DNA of 64,000 nucleotides, taken from positions 2,294,001 through 2,358,000 of the forward strand of contig NZ_AP025032.1 in assembly GCF_019973775.1 (NCBI RefSeq), read 5' to 3'. The position numbers and the translations under genes are program-made. The stretch is from Aureimonas sp. SA4125 (lineage in GTDB: Bacteria; Pseudomonadota; Alphaproteobacteria; Rhizobiales; Rhizobiaceae). Numbering within the stretch: position 1 is the stretch's first letter; every line of letters begins with the position of its first letter. The notes beneath the pieces were generated by a model. That model was not told where the DNA came from. It did not search any database and saw only the letters and a list, made by a program, of their open reading frames with translations. Shown here piece by piece: positions 35,194 through 44,259 of the stretch.

Positions 35194-35887
35194 GACGACC
35201 GTCCGCGCCGAGGATCTGGCCCGTCTCGCCGAGCCGGCGGCCGCTCTTCTGGAGAGCGCTGATCTCCAGCCGTTCGGCGACGAGAAAGCCGATCTCGGCA
35301 GAGATTTCGTCAGCCGGCCTTGCCGCATCGATGACGACGCAGCGGTCGGGCTCGGCCCGGGCTATACCAAGAAAAGCGTTGCGGCGCGCCTCGTGCAGCC
35401 CAAGGCTTTCCCGCTCGAAGCGATCGGGCACGCTCTCGCCGCGGCGCCCGGCGGCGCGGCCGAGCCCCTCGCGGGCGGGAATGTCGAGGATCAGCGTGAG
35501 GTCCGGCACCAGCCCGTCGAGAACCGCTCTCTCGAGCCCATCGAGGACTACCCTGTCGACCCCGGCAAGGCCCTGGTAGACGCGGGTCGAATCGTGGAAT
35601 CGGTCGCAGAGGACAACCTTGTCGGCAGCCAGCGCCGGAGCGATGACGGCGGCGATATGATCGATGCGGGCCGCCGCAAACAGGATCGTCTCGATCTCCG
35701 CTCCCAGCGCCTCGGCGGCACCGGAAAGGATGATCTGCCGCACGGCGTCGGCCCCGGGCGAACCACCGGGCTCGCGCGTCACGACGACGGGAATGCGGCG
35801 TCGGCGCAGCGTTTCCGCGAGACGATCGATCTGGGTTGTCTTGCCGCTCCCCTCCCCGCCCTCGAAGGTGATGAAGAAACCGGTCAA
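35186..35887 (-). CDS. tmk: Thymidylate kinase
   Basis: A 233-residue kinase that makes dTDP from dTMP. P-loop GGEGSGKTTQ (about residues 9-18), TREPGGSPGAD and the DRFHDST motif. The protein most likely starts with TTG 35887 (giving MTGFFITFEGGEG), since no ATG lies near the family start; longer in-frame starts would run back into dacA. It lies 25 bp after dacA and overlaps holB. Confidence 0.92.
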   Translation of the reverse strand: MTGFFITFEGGEGSGKTTQIDRLAETLRRRRIPVVVTREPGGSPGADAVRQIILSGAAEALGAEIETILFAAARIDHIAAVIAPALAADKVVLCDRFHDSTRVYQGLAGVDRVVLDGLERAVLDGLVPDLTLILDIPAREGLGRAAGRRGESVPDRFERESLGLHEARRNAFLGIARAEPDRCVVIDAARPADEISAEIGFLVAERLEISALQKSGRRLGETGQILGADGRHE

Positions 35888-35912
35888 AGCCCGCGCCCGA
35901 TGCTGGGCAAGG

Positions 35913-37118
35913 TCAAAGCGATCTGATCCATCCAAAAGCCAATTCCTGGGCCGCATCGAGCGCGCGTGCGGCAAAGGTGCCCTGCTCGACGCTCTCGGCG
36001 GCAAAAAGCGGCTGGGCGATGCTCACCCTGCCGTCGATCAGCACCTCGATCTGCCCGACCTCGGCACCGGCGACAACCGGTGCCAGGAGCGGCCCGGCAT
36101 AGCGGACACGCGCGGAAACCCGCTCCGGATGGTCCTGCGGCACATAGGCGACGAGCGGAGTGCGGGTCAGCAACGACACCTCGGCCTGACCACCACCGAA
36201 GACGGTCGCCGAGCCGACACGCACACCCGCTGCGAACAGTTCCCGACGACGAAACGAGGTGTTCGACCAGTCGAGCAGGCGCCTCGCTTCCTCGGTCCGG
36301 TCCTTGATGCTCTCCAGGCCGCCGAGGACGATGATGGTCGTGCGCCCCTCGCGCTCGGTCACGCCGACAATCGAATAGCCTGATGCCTCGGTATAACCCG
36401 TGCCCATGCCGGTCGCGCCGATGTTCATCGGCAGGAGCGGATTGCGGTTGCGCTGAAAGATCTTGTTCCACTCGAAGCTCGGCTCCGCGTAGATGCCGTA
36501 GAACTGCGTGTGGGTCGACCGGATGTGCCGGGCGAGCCGCACGAGGTCGCGAGCGGTGACCGCCTGCCCTTCGGCCGGCAGGCCGGTCGGATTGACGAAA
36601 GTGGAGCGAGAAAGCCCGAGCCTTGCCGCGGTCTCGTTCATCAGTCCGGCAAAGGCCTCCTCGGAGCCCGCCATGCCCTCGGCGAGGATGATCGCGGCAT
36701 CGTTCGCCGCCTGAACGATGGTCCCGCGGATGAGTGCTTCGACGGCGACGCTGGAATTGAGCTTGGCGAACATGGTTGAGGTGCCGGAGGGCGCGCCGCC
36801 CGTCCGCCAGGCGTGTTCGCTGACGGTGAACTCCTGGGTCGGCGACAACCTGCCGGCCTCGATCGCCTCGAACACCACTTCCATCGACATGAGCTTGGCG
36901 AGGGATGCCGGGGGAAAGCGGGTATCGGCGTCCTTTTCGAAGAGCACCGCGCCGGTCTCGCCGTCCACGATCAGCGCTTGCCTGGCCTTGGTCTCGAGAC
37001 CAGCCGGTTCGGCGCCGAGCGCCGCGGATGCCGAGATCAGGCAGGCAAGAACGAGAGAACCGAGAGTGGCCCCGATGCGGCGGGTCCGGGCATGGCGGGA
37101 GACGACGAAGGCTGACAT
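35913..37118 (-). CDS. dacA: D-alanyl-D-alanine carboxypeptidase (PBP5/6 type)
   Basis: A 401-residue exported penicillin-binding protein that trims peptidoglycan stem peptides. The signal peptide spans residues ~1-35 (ends ASAALGA). The active-site motifs are SLAK (Ser72, Lys75), an SxN-like region near QAANDAA, and GMGTGYT in place of KTG. The C-terminal PBP5 domain and an amphipathic end (ALDAAQELAFGWIRSL) for membrane attachment are present. ATG 37118 gives a proper signal peptide; the frame is open 25 codons upstream. Confidence 0.92.
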   Translation of the reverse strand: MSAFVVSRHARTRRIGATLGSLVLACLISASAALGAEPAGLETKARQALIVDGETGAVLFEKDADTRFPPASLAKLMSMEVVFEAIEAGRLSPTQEFTVSEHAWRTGGAPSGTSTMFAKLNSSVAVEALIRGTIVQAANDAAIILAEGMAGSEEAFAGLMNETAARLGLSRSTFVNPTGLPAEGQAVTARDLVRLARHIRSTHTQFYGIYAEPSFEWNKIFQRNRNPLLPMNIGATGMGTGYTEASGYSIVGVTEREGRTTIIVLGGLESIKDRTEEARRLLDWSNTSFRRRELFAAGVRVGSATVFGGGQAEVSLLTRTPLVAYVPQDHPERVSARVRYAGPLLAPVVAGAEVGQIEVLIDGRVSIAQPLFAAESVEQGTFAARALDAAQELAFGWIRSL

Positions 37119-37243
37119 CGGCTTCTTGAAAAGGGAGTGCAAGTCGACCGCTGGGGTCCAGCCTTCCCTATCAGACTCTGGCGAAGAGGTCATGTGTCTG
37201 AAGCCGCAGGCGCGACCATCCCTTCGGCAGGGTCGCGGCGGCT

Positions 37244-38467
37244 TCAGTCGCGCAGGACGAAAGCGCCGTCGGCACCAGCCTGCCAGAGGGCCTGCAGAAG
37301 GCCGTCGACATCTGCGCCGGGCGCTGCATCGATCGCGAGCGACACCGACAGCGGCTGGTCCGGAATGCCCGCGTCGACCACCAGGCGGCCGCGGCCCTCG
37401 GCGATCTTGCGGACGGCGGCAACGAGTGCCTGATCCTCGACGAGGCCGATCTCGATACGCTCCGGCGCGCCGCCTGCCGCGATGGCCGCGAGTGCGCCGG
37501 CAGCACCGGTGCGGCCGGGGGCGGCGGCATAGGAGGAGGCAACGAGCTGATACGAGGCAGCGGGCGGCGTCGGAAGGGGCGCAGCGCCGATATCGGGCGC
37601 TTCGGCCTGCGAGATGATGGAATCGACGCTGACGGCGCCGCCCGGAAACAGCGAGCCCGGAGTGCGGGCCGCAGCTGTCGCTGCCGGGATCGCCGCGGGC
37701 CGCACGCCGGGCAGGCCGATCGCCTGGACGCGGGCGGCTGCCGAACGGGGGGCGGAAGCATAGGAGAGACGCGAGGGAGCCTCGTTCGAGGCGACCATCA
37801 CGCCGCTCGCCATGCCATCGTTCAGAGGGGAAGCGCTGCCCGGACGATAGCTCGCCATCAGGATGGCGGTATCGTCGCCGTCAACGGGCGCCTTGCCGAC
37901 ATACTCGACCTTCACGTCGCCGACGCCGTCGGACTTGTAGCCGAGAAGCTCGGCGGCGCGGGAGGAGACATCCAGGACCCGGTCGGCGACATAGGGGCCG
38001 CGGTCGTTGACACGCACCATGATGCTGCTCCCCGTCTTCCGGTTCGTGACGCGGGCATAGGACGGAAGCGGAAAGGTGGGATGGGCGGCAGAAAGCCCGA
38101 ACATGTCGTAGATTTCGCCATTGGCGGTCAGCCGGCCGTGGAAGCTGGCGCCGTACCAGGAGGCCTTGCCGCTCTTGACGTAGCCGGGCTGGTCCTTGGG
38201 ATAGTACCATTTGCCGCGCACTTTGTAGGGCTTGCCGATCTGCGCCCGGCCGCCGCCCTTGGGTACGACCTTCAGGTCGGTGACGCGGGGACTGGCGGCC
38301 ACGCCGTATTCCTTCGAAGAGAAGGACTCGTTCGGATCGCTCTTGATCCGCTCATGCGTCGTGCCGCCGTGGGTCGAAGACCCGGACTGGCAACCCGAAA
38401 TGGCGACGGCGGAGAAAAGAACCGAAACGGCCACGGCGCGTCGCAGAGCGGGTTTGGCCATGATCAT
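37244..38467 (-). CDS. rlpA: RlpA-like septal lipoprotein with SPOR-like C-terminus
   Basis: A 407-residue lipoprotein. A lipobox AISGC closes the signal peptide near residue 25. The double-psi beta-barrel (about 85-180) contains GKASWYGASFHGRLTANGE and RVNDRGPYVADRVLDVS, the RlpA catalytic-type signature for a lytic transglycosylase acting on denuded glycan. A long Ala/Pro-rich linker follows, then a SPOR-like domain at the end. ATG 38467 or the ATG two codons later both give the same mature protein. It heads the rlpA-dacA-tmk-holB-metG-tatD series. Confidence 0.91.
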   Translation of the reverse strand: MIMAKPALRRAVAVSVLFSAVAISGCQSGSSTHGGTTHERIKSDPNESFSSKEYGVAASPRVTDLKVVPKGGGRAQIGKPYKVRGKWYYPKDQPGYVKSGKASWYGASFHGRLTANGEIYDMFGLSAAHPTFPLPSYARVTNRKTGSSIMVRVNDRGPYVADRVLDVSSRAAELLGYKSDGVGDVKVEYVGKAPVDGDDTAILMASYRPGSASPLNDGMASGVMVASNEAPSRLSYASAPRSAAARVQAIGLPGVRPAAIPAATAAARTPGSLFPGGAVSVDSIISQAEAPDIGAAPLPTPPAASYQLVASSYAAAPGRTGAAGALAAIAAGGAPERIEIGLVEDQALVAAVRKIAEGRGRLVVDAGIPDQPLSVSLAIDAAPGADVDGLLQALWQAGADGAFVLRD

Positions 38468-39036
38468 AAGTCCCCTGGCTTTCGTCGACGAGGTCATTGT
38501 GCAAAGGGTCCGAAAGCCCCCGCCTCGGTCCCACTCCTGTCGTGAAAGAGTTATCAGCGCATTAAGCCGGAGGGGCAACAGCCCCGTCCGCGCCCACCGC
38601 CGCACCGCTGTTGTATTAATGTATTGACTGTTGTTTTCCGATGACATGGTGGAAACGCTCACTCTGAGGCGTCCCTCCGCCCGGCGACGAACGTCCAGCG
38701 GCACTGCAAAAAAGACGGTATCCATTGGAACTCTATGGGTTTTCGGCCGGCGCGGACTGCGCGTGCCCGTCTCACCAGACGCGGCAGACCCGCTATGCGC
38801 GCATGCGCGGGCCTTGTTTTCGACATGTTTCATCCACTTTTGCGCCAGAAGTTAATTTTTGATCACGAATTGTTACAATTCCGGGGTGGCGGCATTTCTG
38901 AGAGCTGCCGCGGGGGATCGCCATTGCCCCCGCCTCGCAATCGGTCCGGCGAGAACAGTCGCTTTGGCGGCAAATGTGGATGGACGGCCAACAGGCCTTG
39001 CTTCCCAACGATCTCAGCGGCTATTTCTTCTTCGCT
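38468..39036. other. Intergenic region between rlpA and tRNA-Ser, with a 15-nt palindrome
   Basis: Contains the rlpA promoter region and no gene of its own, apart from the read-through end of the recombinase frame on the minus strand (to 38863). A perfect palindrome GAATTGTTACAATTC lies at 38867-38881. It may be a regulatory site; no protein can be assigned. Confidence 0.5.
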
Positions 39037-40734
39037 GGATGGGTGGCCGAGCGGTTGAAGGCACCGGTCTTGAAAACCGGCGGGCGGGAGACCGTCTCGT
39101 GGGTTCGAATCCCACCCCATCCGCCACTTCGGAACAAAGCTGGGCACTGCGCCCGGCAGCGTTCCTGCCCCGCCTGCGGCGGCGAGCGTGCGCAGCAGGT
39201 CGGACTTCGATCCCATGATGCGGACCTCGCCGTCGTTGACTTCGACGCGCTGCGCGAGCGCGCGGAGATGGTCTCGGCGGTAACCGCCGCCTGAAAGGCG
39301 GATGCGTTGCCGTGCGGTCTGTGCGAACTTGGCGAGCATCGGCGCGGTGATCGCCTTCTGACCCGCGCTTTCGAGCATGGCGGATGCACGGTCGGCATCG
39401 ACGCGCGACTGGTCGCGGATGGCCTTGAGGCTGGCGATGCGGTCCTTGAGGTCAGGGTCGTCCAGATCGGCGACGCCGCTCTCGATGGCGTCGTAAAGGC
39501 GCTTGAGGCGAAGGTCGGTCTCGGTCGCGCGCTTGTTCAGCTCAGCAATGTGATTGCGGCGGCGCTCGGTGCGCTCCTGCCGTCTGTCGAGAACGGTCGC
39601 TAGAACCTCCTCCAGCCGCGCCGGGTCCAGTAGCCTGTCCTCCAGATGACCGGCAACCAGCGCGTCCAGCTTCTCCATCGGAACGGTCATGCCGGTGCAA
39701 GCGGTCGGACCCTGCCGGGCCTTGGTCGAGCAGGTGTAGTAGCGGTAGCGCCCGCTCTTGCCAGTGCGGATCGTCATGGCCCCGCCGCACTTGGCGCAAT
39801 GGATCAATCCGGTAAGGAGCGTGGGACCGCCCACAACCTGCGGCGGCGTCACCTTGGGGTTGCGGGCCTTCATGCGCGCCTGCACGGCATCGAAGACGGC
39901 CTGGTCGATGATCGGCGGCACCGCGACCGGGATGACCTCCTCATCGGGCTTGTTGTCCCCGTTCTTCGTTCGCCGGTTAAACTCGTGCCGCCCGATATAG
40001 GTTTTCCGCGTCAGCATCCGATGGACCGTGCCGATGCCCCATCGCCCGCCGTCGCGGGTGAAGATGCGGTTTTCGTTCAAATGCTTGGTGATCGACTTGA
40101 CGCCCATCGGGCCGGATGTGCCGTCGCCCTCCAGCGCAAGCCGGAACGCCAGCCGCACGGTGTCGGCGTGCAGCGGGTCGATCTCCAGCTTCTTCTTGAT
40201 CTTGGCCCCGCGCTGCTCGGCGGCGACGACCCGGTAGCCGATCGGCGGCAGCGAGCCGTTCCAGAAGCCCTGCCGTGCATTCTCCTTCAAGGCGCGCAAA
40301 ACGTGCTTGGCGTTCTCCTTGGACTGATACTCGTCGAACAGCGCCATGATCTGGCGCATCATGACGTGCATCGGGTCGTCGCCCATTTCCTGGGTGATCG
40401 ACAACAAGCGGATGCCGTTCTTCGCCAGCTTCCTGACATAGAACTCCAGCTCGAAGTGATCGCGGAAGAACCGACTGAACGAATGGACGACCACGACCTC
40501 GAACGGAGCGGGCTTCGCCGTCCCGGCCTCGATCATCTGCTGAAACTCGGGGCGGCGGTCGTTGGTGGCGGATGCGCCCGCATCGACGAACGTCTCGACT
40601 AGCTGGTAGCCGCGCGCGACACAATAGGCTTCGCCTTGCTTGCGCTGGTCGGGGATCGACACGTCATGCTCGGCCTGCCGGGCGGTCGAGACGCGCAGGT
40701 AGAGCGCGGCGCGCAAAGGAACCACGGCGGTCAT
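38863..40734 (-). CDS. Large serine recombinase reading through tRNA-Ser
   Basis: A 623-residue large serine recombinase. The catalytic N-terminus has YLRVST (Ser16) and later HSFSRFFRDHFE. The recombinase domain follows, with a zinc ribbon CAKCGGAM...CSTKARQGPTAC and a coiled coil (RRNHIAELNKRATETDLRLKRL). From about residue 537 (GWDSNPRDGLPPAGFQDRC) the sequence is the antisense of the tRNA-Ser gene and then of host DNA down to 38863. The element's own coding region therefore ends close to 39126 and the tail comes from the chromosome. It is probably the integrase of the island. It overlaps the antitoxin gene (ATGA). Confidence 0.92.
   Translation of the reverse strand: MTAVVPLRAALYLRVSTARQAEHDVSIPDQRKQGEAYCVARGYQLVETFVDAGASATNDRRPEFQQMIEAGTAKPAPFEVVVVHSFSRFFRDHFELEFYVRKLAKNGIRLLSITQEMGDDPMHVMMRQIMALFDEYQSKENAKHVLRALKENARQGFWNGSLPPIGYRVVAAEQRGAKIKKKLEIDPLHADTVRLAFRLALEGDGTSGPMGVKSITKHLNENRIFTRDGGRWGIGTVHRMLTRKTYIGRHEFNRRTKNGDNKPDEEVIPVAVPPIIDQAVFDAVQARMKARNPKVTPPQVVGGPTLLTGLIHCAKCGGAMTIRTGKSGRYRYYTCSTKARQGPTACTGMTVPMEKLDALVAGHLEDRLLDPARLEEVLATVLDRRQERTERRRNHIAELNKRATETDLRLKRLYDAIESGVADLDDPDLKDRIASLKAIRDQSRVDADRASAMLESAGQKAITAPMLAKFAQTARQRIRLSGGGYRRDHLRALAQRVEVNDGEVRIMGSKSDLLRTLAAAGGAGTLPGAVPSFVPKWRMGWDSNPRDGLPPAGFQDRCLQPLGHPSSEEEIAAEIVGKQGLLAVHPHLPPKRLFSPDRLRGGGNGDPPRQLSEMPPPRNCNNS
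39037..39126 (+). tRNA. tRNA-Ser (anticodon UGA), with encoded CCA
   Basis: A 90-nt gene. The acceptor arms GGATGGG and CCCATCC pair fully. The anticodon stem is CCGGT/ACCGG with loop CTTGAAA (anticodon TGA), there is a long variable arm, the T-loop is TTCGAAT, and G-CCA ends the gene. It is the apparent integration site of the element to the right. Confidence 0.97.
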
Positions 40735-41075
40735 GCCGCCTTCTCCACCACGCGGAGCCGCCCGCGCTGTCCGCTTCTGGGCGGAGATTTGATGACGATA
40801 TCCACGTCCTGCCCGAGCGCGTTGAGGCAGCGCAGCAGCCGATCGCTGGAGAACCCTGTCAGCCGACCGTTGATCAGCGCCGACACCTTGGGCTGGTCAA
40901 GCCCGACCAGCGCGGCGGCTGCCGCCTGGGTCAACCTCCGGCGCTTGATCGCTTCGCGGATGTGGCTGGCGAGCTGCGCCTTCGCCAGCTCTTCATCTGG
41001 TTCTGCGACGCCAAGGTCGGCGAACACGTTGCCCGAACCTTCCGTCAACTTCATGTCGTCCTGCCTGCTTGCCAT
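40731..41075 (-). CDS. XRE-family antitoxin (HigA-like)
   Basis: A 114-residue protein with a helix-turn-helix (RRLTQAAAAALVGLDQPKVSALINGRLTGFSSDRLLRCLNALG) typical of antitoxins paired with Gp49/RelE-type toxins, in which the toxin gene comes first. It overlaps the toxin 3' end by 25 nt and the recombinase start by 4 nt, so all three are probably co-transcribed. It likely binds its own promoter and neutralises the toxin. Confidence 0.85.
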   Translation of the reverse strand: MASRQDDMKLTEGSGNVFADLGVAEPDEELAKAQLASHIREAIKRRRLTQAAAAALVGLDQPKVSALINGRLTGFSSDRLLRCLNALGQDVDIVIKSPPRSGQRGRLRVVEKAA

Positions 41076-41420
41076 TGTTCGTGGTCCTCTCTGGCTCGCT
41101 TCAATCTCTGTTCGATCAGCGCGATATCGTGCTTCGGCGTCGCGATCCCGTGCTTCGACTTCTTCTGGAAGACGCGGAGGACGTAGACGACGCCAGCAAA
41201 CCGAACGGTATAGACAGTGCGATAGGTGTCGCCGTCATGGTCATCGACCACCACCAGCACGCCCGCTCCGCTGAACCCTTTGAGCGGCTTGGCCCATCCT
41301 GCCTTGCCGCCGGTCTGCGCCTCCCACAGCGCCCCGCCGCACCGGCTCCGGGAATCCCCGCGGATCATCGCGACTGCTTCCGATCCACCTGACAGGCTTG
41401 ACGCTCGCCTCATCCGCCAC
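41051..41420 (-). pseudogene. RelE/Gp49-type toxin with a single-base frameshift
   Basis: Starting at GTG 41420 behind AAGGA, the frame encodes MADEASVKPVRWIGSSRDD...FPEPVRR. It then must shift by one base at the G4 run (41332-41335) to continue ALWEAQTGGKAGWAKPLKGF...VYVLRVFQKKSKHGIATPKHD, the conserved Gp49-like toxin core. Without the shift the conserved core is read only from an upstream, non-homologous start (41425). The toxin is probably inactive, or the run is miscalled. Confidence 0.78.
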
Positions 41421-41491
41421 ATCATTCCTTCCTATGCTAGATATGGCATATCGACGGCGTCGGTCAACCGCACTGTGCCCGCGCCGGACGG

Positions 41492-41713
41492 TTAAACAGG
41501 TCCGAATCGCTCGTCGAAGAAGTCCCCGAACCACGCCTCGAAGACGGCGATCTCGGCGTCAGTCACCGGCACCTCGTCGGGCCAATTATCGCTGACGCGC
41601 CAGTTGGATACGTTATGCCGGGGCGGACGGCCTGGGAACGGCCACGGCTCGCCGAGCAGCGCTTCGAGCTGCTCGGAAGCAGTGAGTTCATGCTGGGGGG
41701 AGGCGAGGGGCAT
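41492..41713 (-). CDS. Small hypothetical protein
   Basis: A 73-residue acidic protein (SNWRVSDNWPDEVPVTDAEIAVFEAWFGDFFDERFG). I do not recognise the family. It lies just upstream of the toxin-antitoxin pair on the same strand. The start is not supported by a strong ribosome site. Confidence 0.45.
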   Translation of the reverse strand: MPLASPQHELTASEQLEALLGEPWPFPGRPPRHNVSNWRVSDNWPDEVPVTDAEIAVFEAWFGDFFDERFGPV

Positions 41714-41797
41714 CGCGCCAGAGTCAACGATACCGCGCGGGGACGGAACAACGCATCTTTACGCCCCGCTACGCTGCGTAATCCGTAAGCGTCGTCC

Positions 41798-43330
41798 TCA
41801 AGCCACGTCGGCGAGCGCGTCCGTGGGCCTAAACTGCCATGGCATGAGATCATCGATGCCGCTGTTGGGATGGCCCTTTACGATCAGCGTGATGACGGCG
41901 GTCATGTAGGCCTGTGGATCGACGCCGTTGAGCTTGCAGGTTTCGATCAGCGAAGCGATGACGGCCCAGTGGCCGGCCCCGCCGTCGGAGCCTGCGAACA
42001 GGGCGTTCTTACGGGTCAGGGCCAGCGGGCGGATCGAGCGCTCGACGGTGTTGTTGTCGATTTCCACACGGCCGTCGCCTGTAAAGAGGCAAAGGCCTTC
42101 CCAACGTGAGAGCGTGTAGCGGATCGCCTCGGCGAGCTTGGTCTTCTGGCTGATGAGCGCGAGCTTCTCGCGCAGGAATAGCTCGATCGCGTCGAGGACG
42201 GGCCTCGTTCTTTCCTGGCGTGCGTGACGGCGGACCTCGGCCGGTCGTCCCCGGATCTCGGTCTCGATCCGGTAGAGCGCAGCGATGCGCTCCAGCATCT
42301 CGGCCGCGATCGGTGCGGGGCCGGCGGCGGCGAGTTCGTAGAACCGTCGGCGGACATGCGCCCAACAGAAGGCGAGCCGGACATCCCCTTTCTCGGCCAG
42401 CACCTTGTAGCCGCCATAGCCGTCGACCTGGAGGATGCCGGCAAACCCCTTGAGATGGGCGATGGGCCGCTCGGCCTTGCGGTCGGGCGCATAGACATAG
42501 GCAACGGCGGGCGGGTCGCCGCCCTGCCATGGCCGATCGTCCCGGGCATAGGCGAAGAGCTGCCCGGTCTTTGTCCGGCCGCGACCGGGATCGAGCACCG
42601 GCGCCGTGGTCTCGTCAGCAAATAATTTCGATGATGCCTTGAGGTGGCCCAACAGCCGCTCGTGGATGGGACGCAGCAGGAAGGCAGCTCGACCGACCCA
42701 GTCGGCGAGCGTCGAGCGGTCGAGATGGACGCCCTGGCGGGCGTAAATCTGCGCCTGGCGATAGAGCGGCAGATGGTCGGCAAATTTGGAGACGAGGACG
42801 TGGGCGACGGTAGCCTCGGTGGGCATGCCGCCCTCGATCAGCCGTGCCGGCGCCGGCGCCTGGACGACAACGCCCTCGCAGGCCCGGCAGCCATAGCGGG
42901 GCCGACGGGTGACGAGCACCCGGAACTGGGCCGGCACGATGTCGAGCCGCTCGGCGACGTCCTCGCCGATGACATGCAGGGCATGGCGGCAGCACGGGCA
43001 GGCCTTGTCCTCGATGTCGACGACCATCTCGATCCGAGGCAGGTGGGCAGGCAGCGAGCCTCGATTTGCCCGGCGCTTGGCGGCGCGCTCTGTCCGAACG
43101 TCCGGAGCCGCGGCCTCTGCGGCCGCCTCGTCATCGGCTGCGGCCTGCTCGACCTCTTCGAGGCCCAGCAGAAGCTGATCTTCCGGCAGCGTCTCGGCCC
43201 GGCGTCCGAAGCGGTGGCGCTGCAATTCCTTGATGATTTGCTCGAGACGTTCAGCCCGCAGACGCTCGGTGATCAGCATCGCCTTGAGCGTGCCGGGATC
43301 GTCGGGAAGCGTGTCGGCAGCGGGTGTCAT
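41798..43330 (-). CDS. tnpC: IS66-family transposase TnpC
   Basis: A 510-residue IS66 transposase. An N-terminal coiled coil (ERLRAERLEQIIKELQRHRFGRR) and zinc finger (CPCCRH, CRAC) precede the DDE domain, with LFADETTAPVLDPGRG (first Asp), LQVDGYGGY (second Asp) and the IDNNTVERSIRPLALTRKNALFAGS block containing the Glu. The C-terminal domain is complete. Confidence 0.95.
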   Translation of the reverse strand: MTPAADTLPDDPGTLKAMLITERLRAERLEQIIKELQRHRFGRRAETLPEDQLLLGLEEVEQAAADDEAAAEAAAPDVRTERAAKRRANRGSLPAHLPRIEMVVDIEDKACPCCRHALHVIGEDVAERLDIVPAQFRVLVTRRPRYGCRACEGVVVQAPAPARLIEGGMPTEATVAHVLVSKFADHLPLYRQAQIYARQGVHLDRSTLADWVGRAAFLLRPIHERLLGHLKASSKLFADETTAPVLDPGRGRTKTGQLFAYARDDRPWQGGDPPAVAYVYAPDRKAERPIAHLKGFAGILQVDGYGGYKVLAEKGDVRLAFCWAHVRRRFYELAAAGPAPIAAEMLERIAALYRIETEIRGRPAEVRRHARQERTRPVLDAIELFLREKLALISQKTKLAEAIRYTLSRWEGLCLFTGDGRVEIDNNTVERSIRPLALTRKNALFAGSDGGAGHWAVIASLIETCKLNGVDPQAYMTAVITLIVKGHPNSGIDDLMPWQFRPTDALADVA

Positions 43331-43387
43331 GCCAGAAGTGAATCACCTCCCAACGCCTGCGGCAACAGGCTTTTGTGTCCCCAGAGG

Positions 43388-43753
43388 TCAGCCTGATGAC
43401 GACGGGACGCGGCTGGTCTGGACCTCGTGGACTCGGCGCCAGTCGAGGCCTTCGAGCAGCGCCGATAGCTGCGCCGCGGTCAGGTGCATGACGCTGTCCT
43501 GGGCCTTCGGCCAGCGGAACTGGCCGTCCTCCAGCCGCTTGGCGACCAGCACCACGCCGGTGCCGTCCCAGAATACCAGCTTGATCCGGTCGGCCCGCTT
43601 GGCCCGGAAGACGTAGACCGTGCCCGAGAATGGATCGGCGCCCATCGTCTCGCGCACCAGCGCCGCCAGTCCTTCCGCGCCCTTGCGGAAGTCGACGGGC
43701 TTGGTTGCCACCATCACCCGGACCGCGCCCGTCGGCCCGATCACGAACCACAC
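43388..43753 (-). CDS. tnpB: IS66 accessory protein TnpB
   Basis: A 121-residue IS66 TnpB (Orf2) with the typical KPVDFRKGAEGLAALV and GTVYVFRAKRADRIKLVFWDGTG motifs. Needed for transposition together with TnpA and TnpC; its exact role is unknown. It overlaps the tnpA 3' end by 13 nt. Confidence 0.94.
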   Translation of the reverse strand: MWFVIGPTGAVRVMVATKPVDFRKGAEGLAALVRETMGADPFSGTVYVFRAKRADRIKLVFWDGTGVVLVAKRLEDGQFRWPKAQDSVMHLTAAQLSALLEGLDWRRVHEVQTSRVPSSSG

Positions 43754-44175
43754 TTCAGCGCCGAGATCACCGCCGCTATCGTCGTTGGGCTCGCGTCGGG
43801 GCCAATGCGAACAACGACGCCACAGAGCTCCAGTTCGATCCCGCCGCCGCTTCGAGCCGCAGCCCGCTTGCGGCGCGGCGGCTTCGGCGAATTGTGCGGC
43901 ACGACACTCGAGGGCGGTTCGACGATGACGGGCACGAAAGCCGGCGAGGCCGCCGAGCCCGCATCGAACACACGGCGTGCCTCACGCCGCCACCCAAAAA
44001 TCTGCTGCGGCAATAGCCCGTGCCGACGGGCCACTTCCGAAACCGCCGCGCCTGACACCAAGGTCTCCTCCAGGATCCGTGCCTTGTCGTCCGCCGACCA
44101 GCGACGCCGTCCCCCAGCCCCGTTGATCACCTCGACCCGGCGCATCGGCTTAAGCGTAATGTCAAATCCAGACAC
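43741..44175 (-). CDS. tnpA: IS66 accessory protein TnpA
   Basis: A 144-residue protein with an N-terminal helix-turn-helix (RRRWSADDKARILEETLVSGAAVSEVARRHGLLPQQIFGWRRE) related to IS3 OrfA, as in all IS66 elements. It is the first gene of the element, 76 bp inside the right end. Confidence 0.93.
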   Translation of the reverse strand: MSGFDITLKPMRRVEVINGAGGRRRWSADDKARILEETLVSGAAVSEVARRHGLLPQQIFGWRREARRVFDAGSAASPAFVPVIVEPPSSVVPHNSPKPPRRKRAAARSGGGIELELCGVVVRIGPDASPTTIAAVISALKCGS

Positions 44176-44259
44176 AGAACGATCCTCTTCAAGATCGTCA
44201 GACTCGCCTGTCAGGCCACAGCGCGAAAGGTGGAGCCGGGATGACGCTTACCGTAATCC

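Larger units (their letters stand above)
41785..44251 (-). mobile_element. Complete IS66-family insertion sequence
   Basis: A 2467-bp element with ends GTAAGCGTCGTCC (left) and, read inward, GTAAGCGTCATCC (right), as usual for IS66. An exact 8-bp duplication CGTAATCC flanks it (41777-41784 and 44252-44259). It carries tnpA, tnpB and tnpC on the minus strand, all open. Confidence 0.94.

Noticed and set aside
39021..39398. A minus-strand frame ending GWGGIRTHETVSRPPVFKTG
   Set aside because: This is a well-known artefact, the antisense translation of a tRNA-Ser gene.
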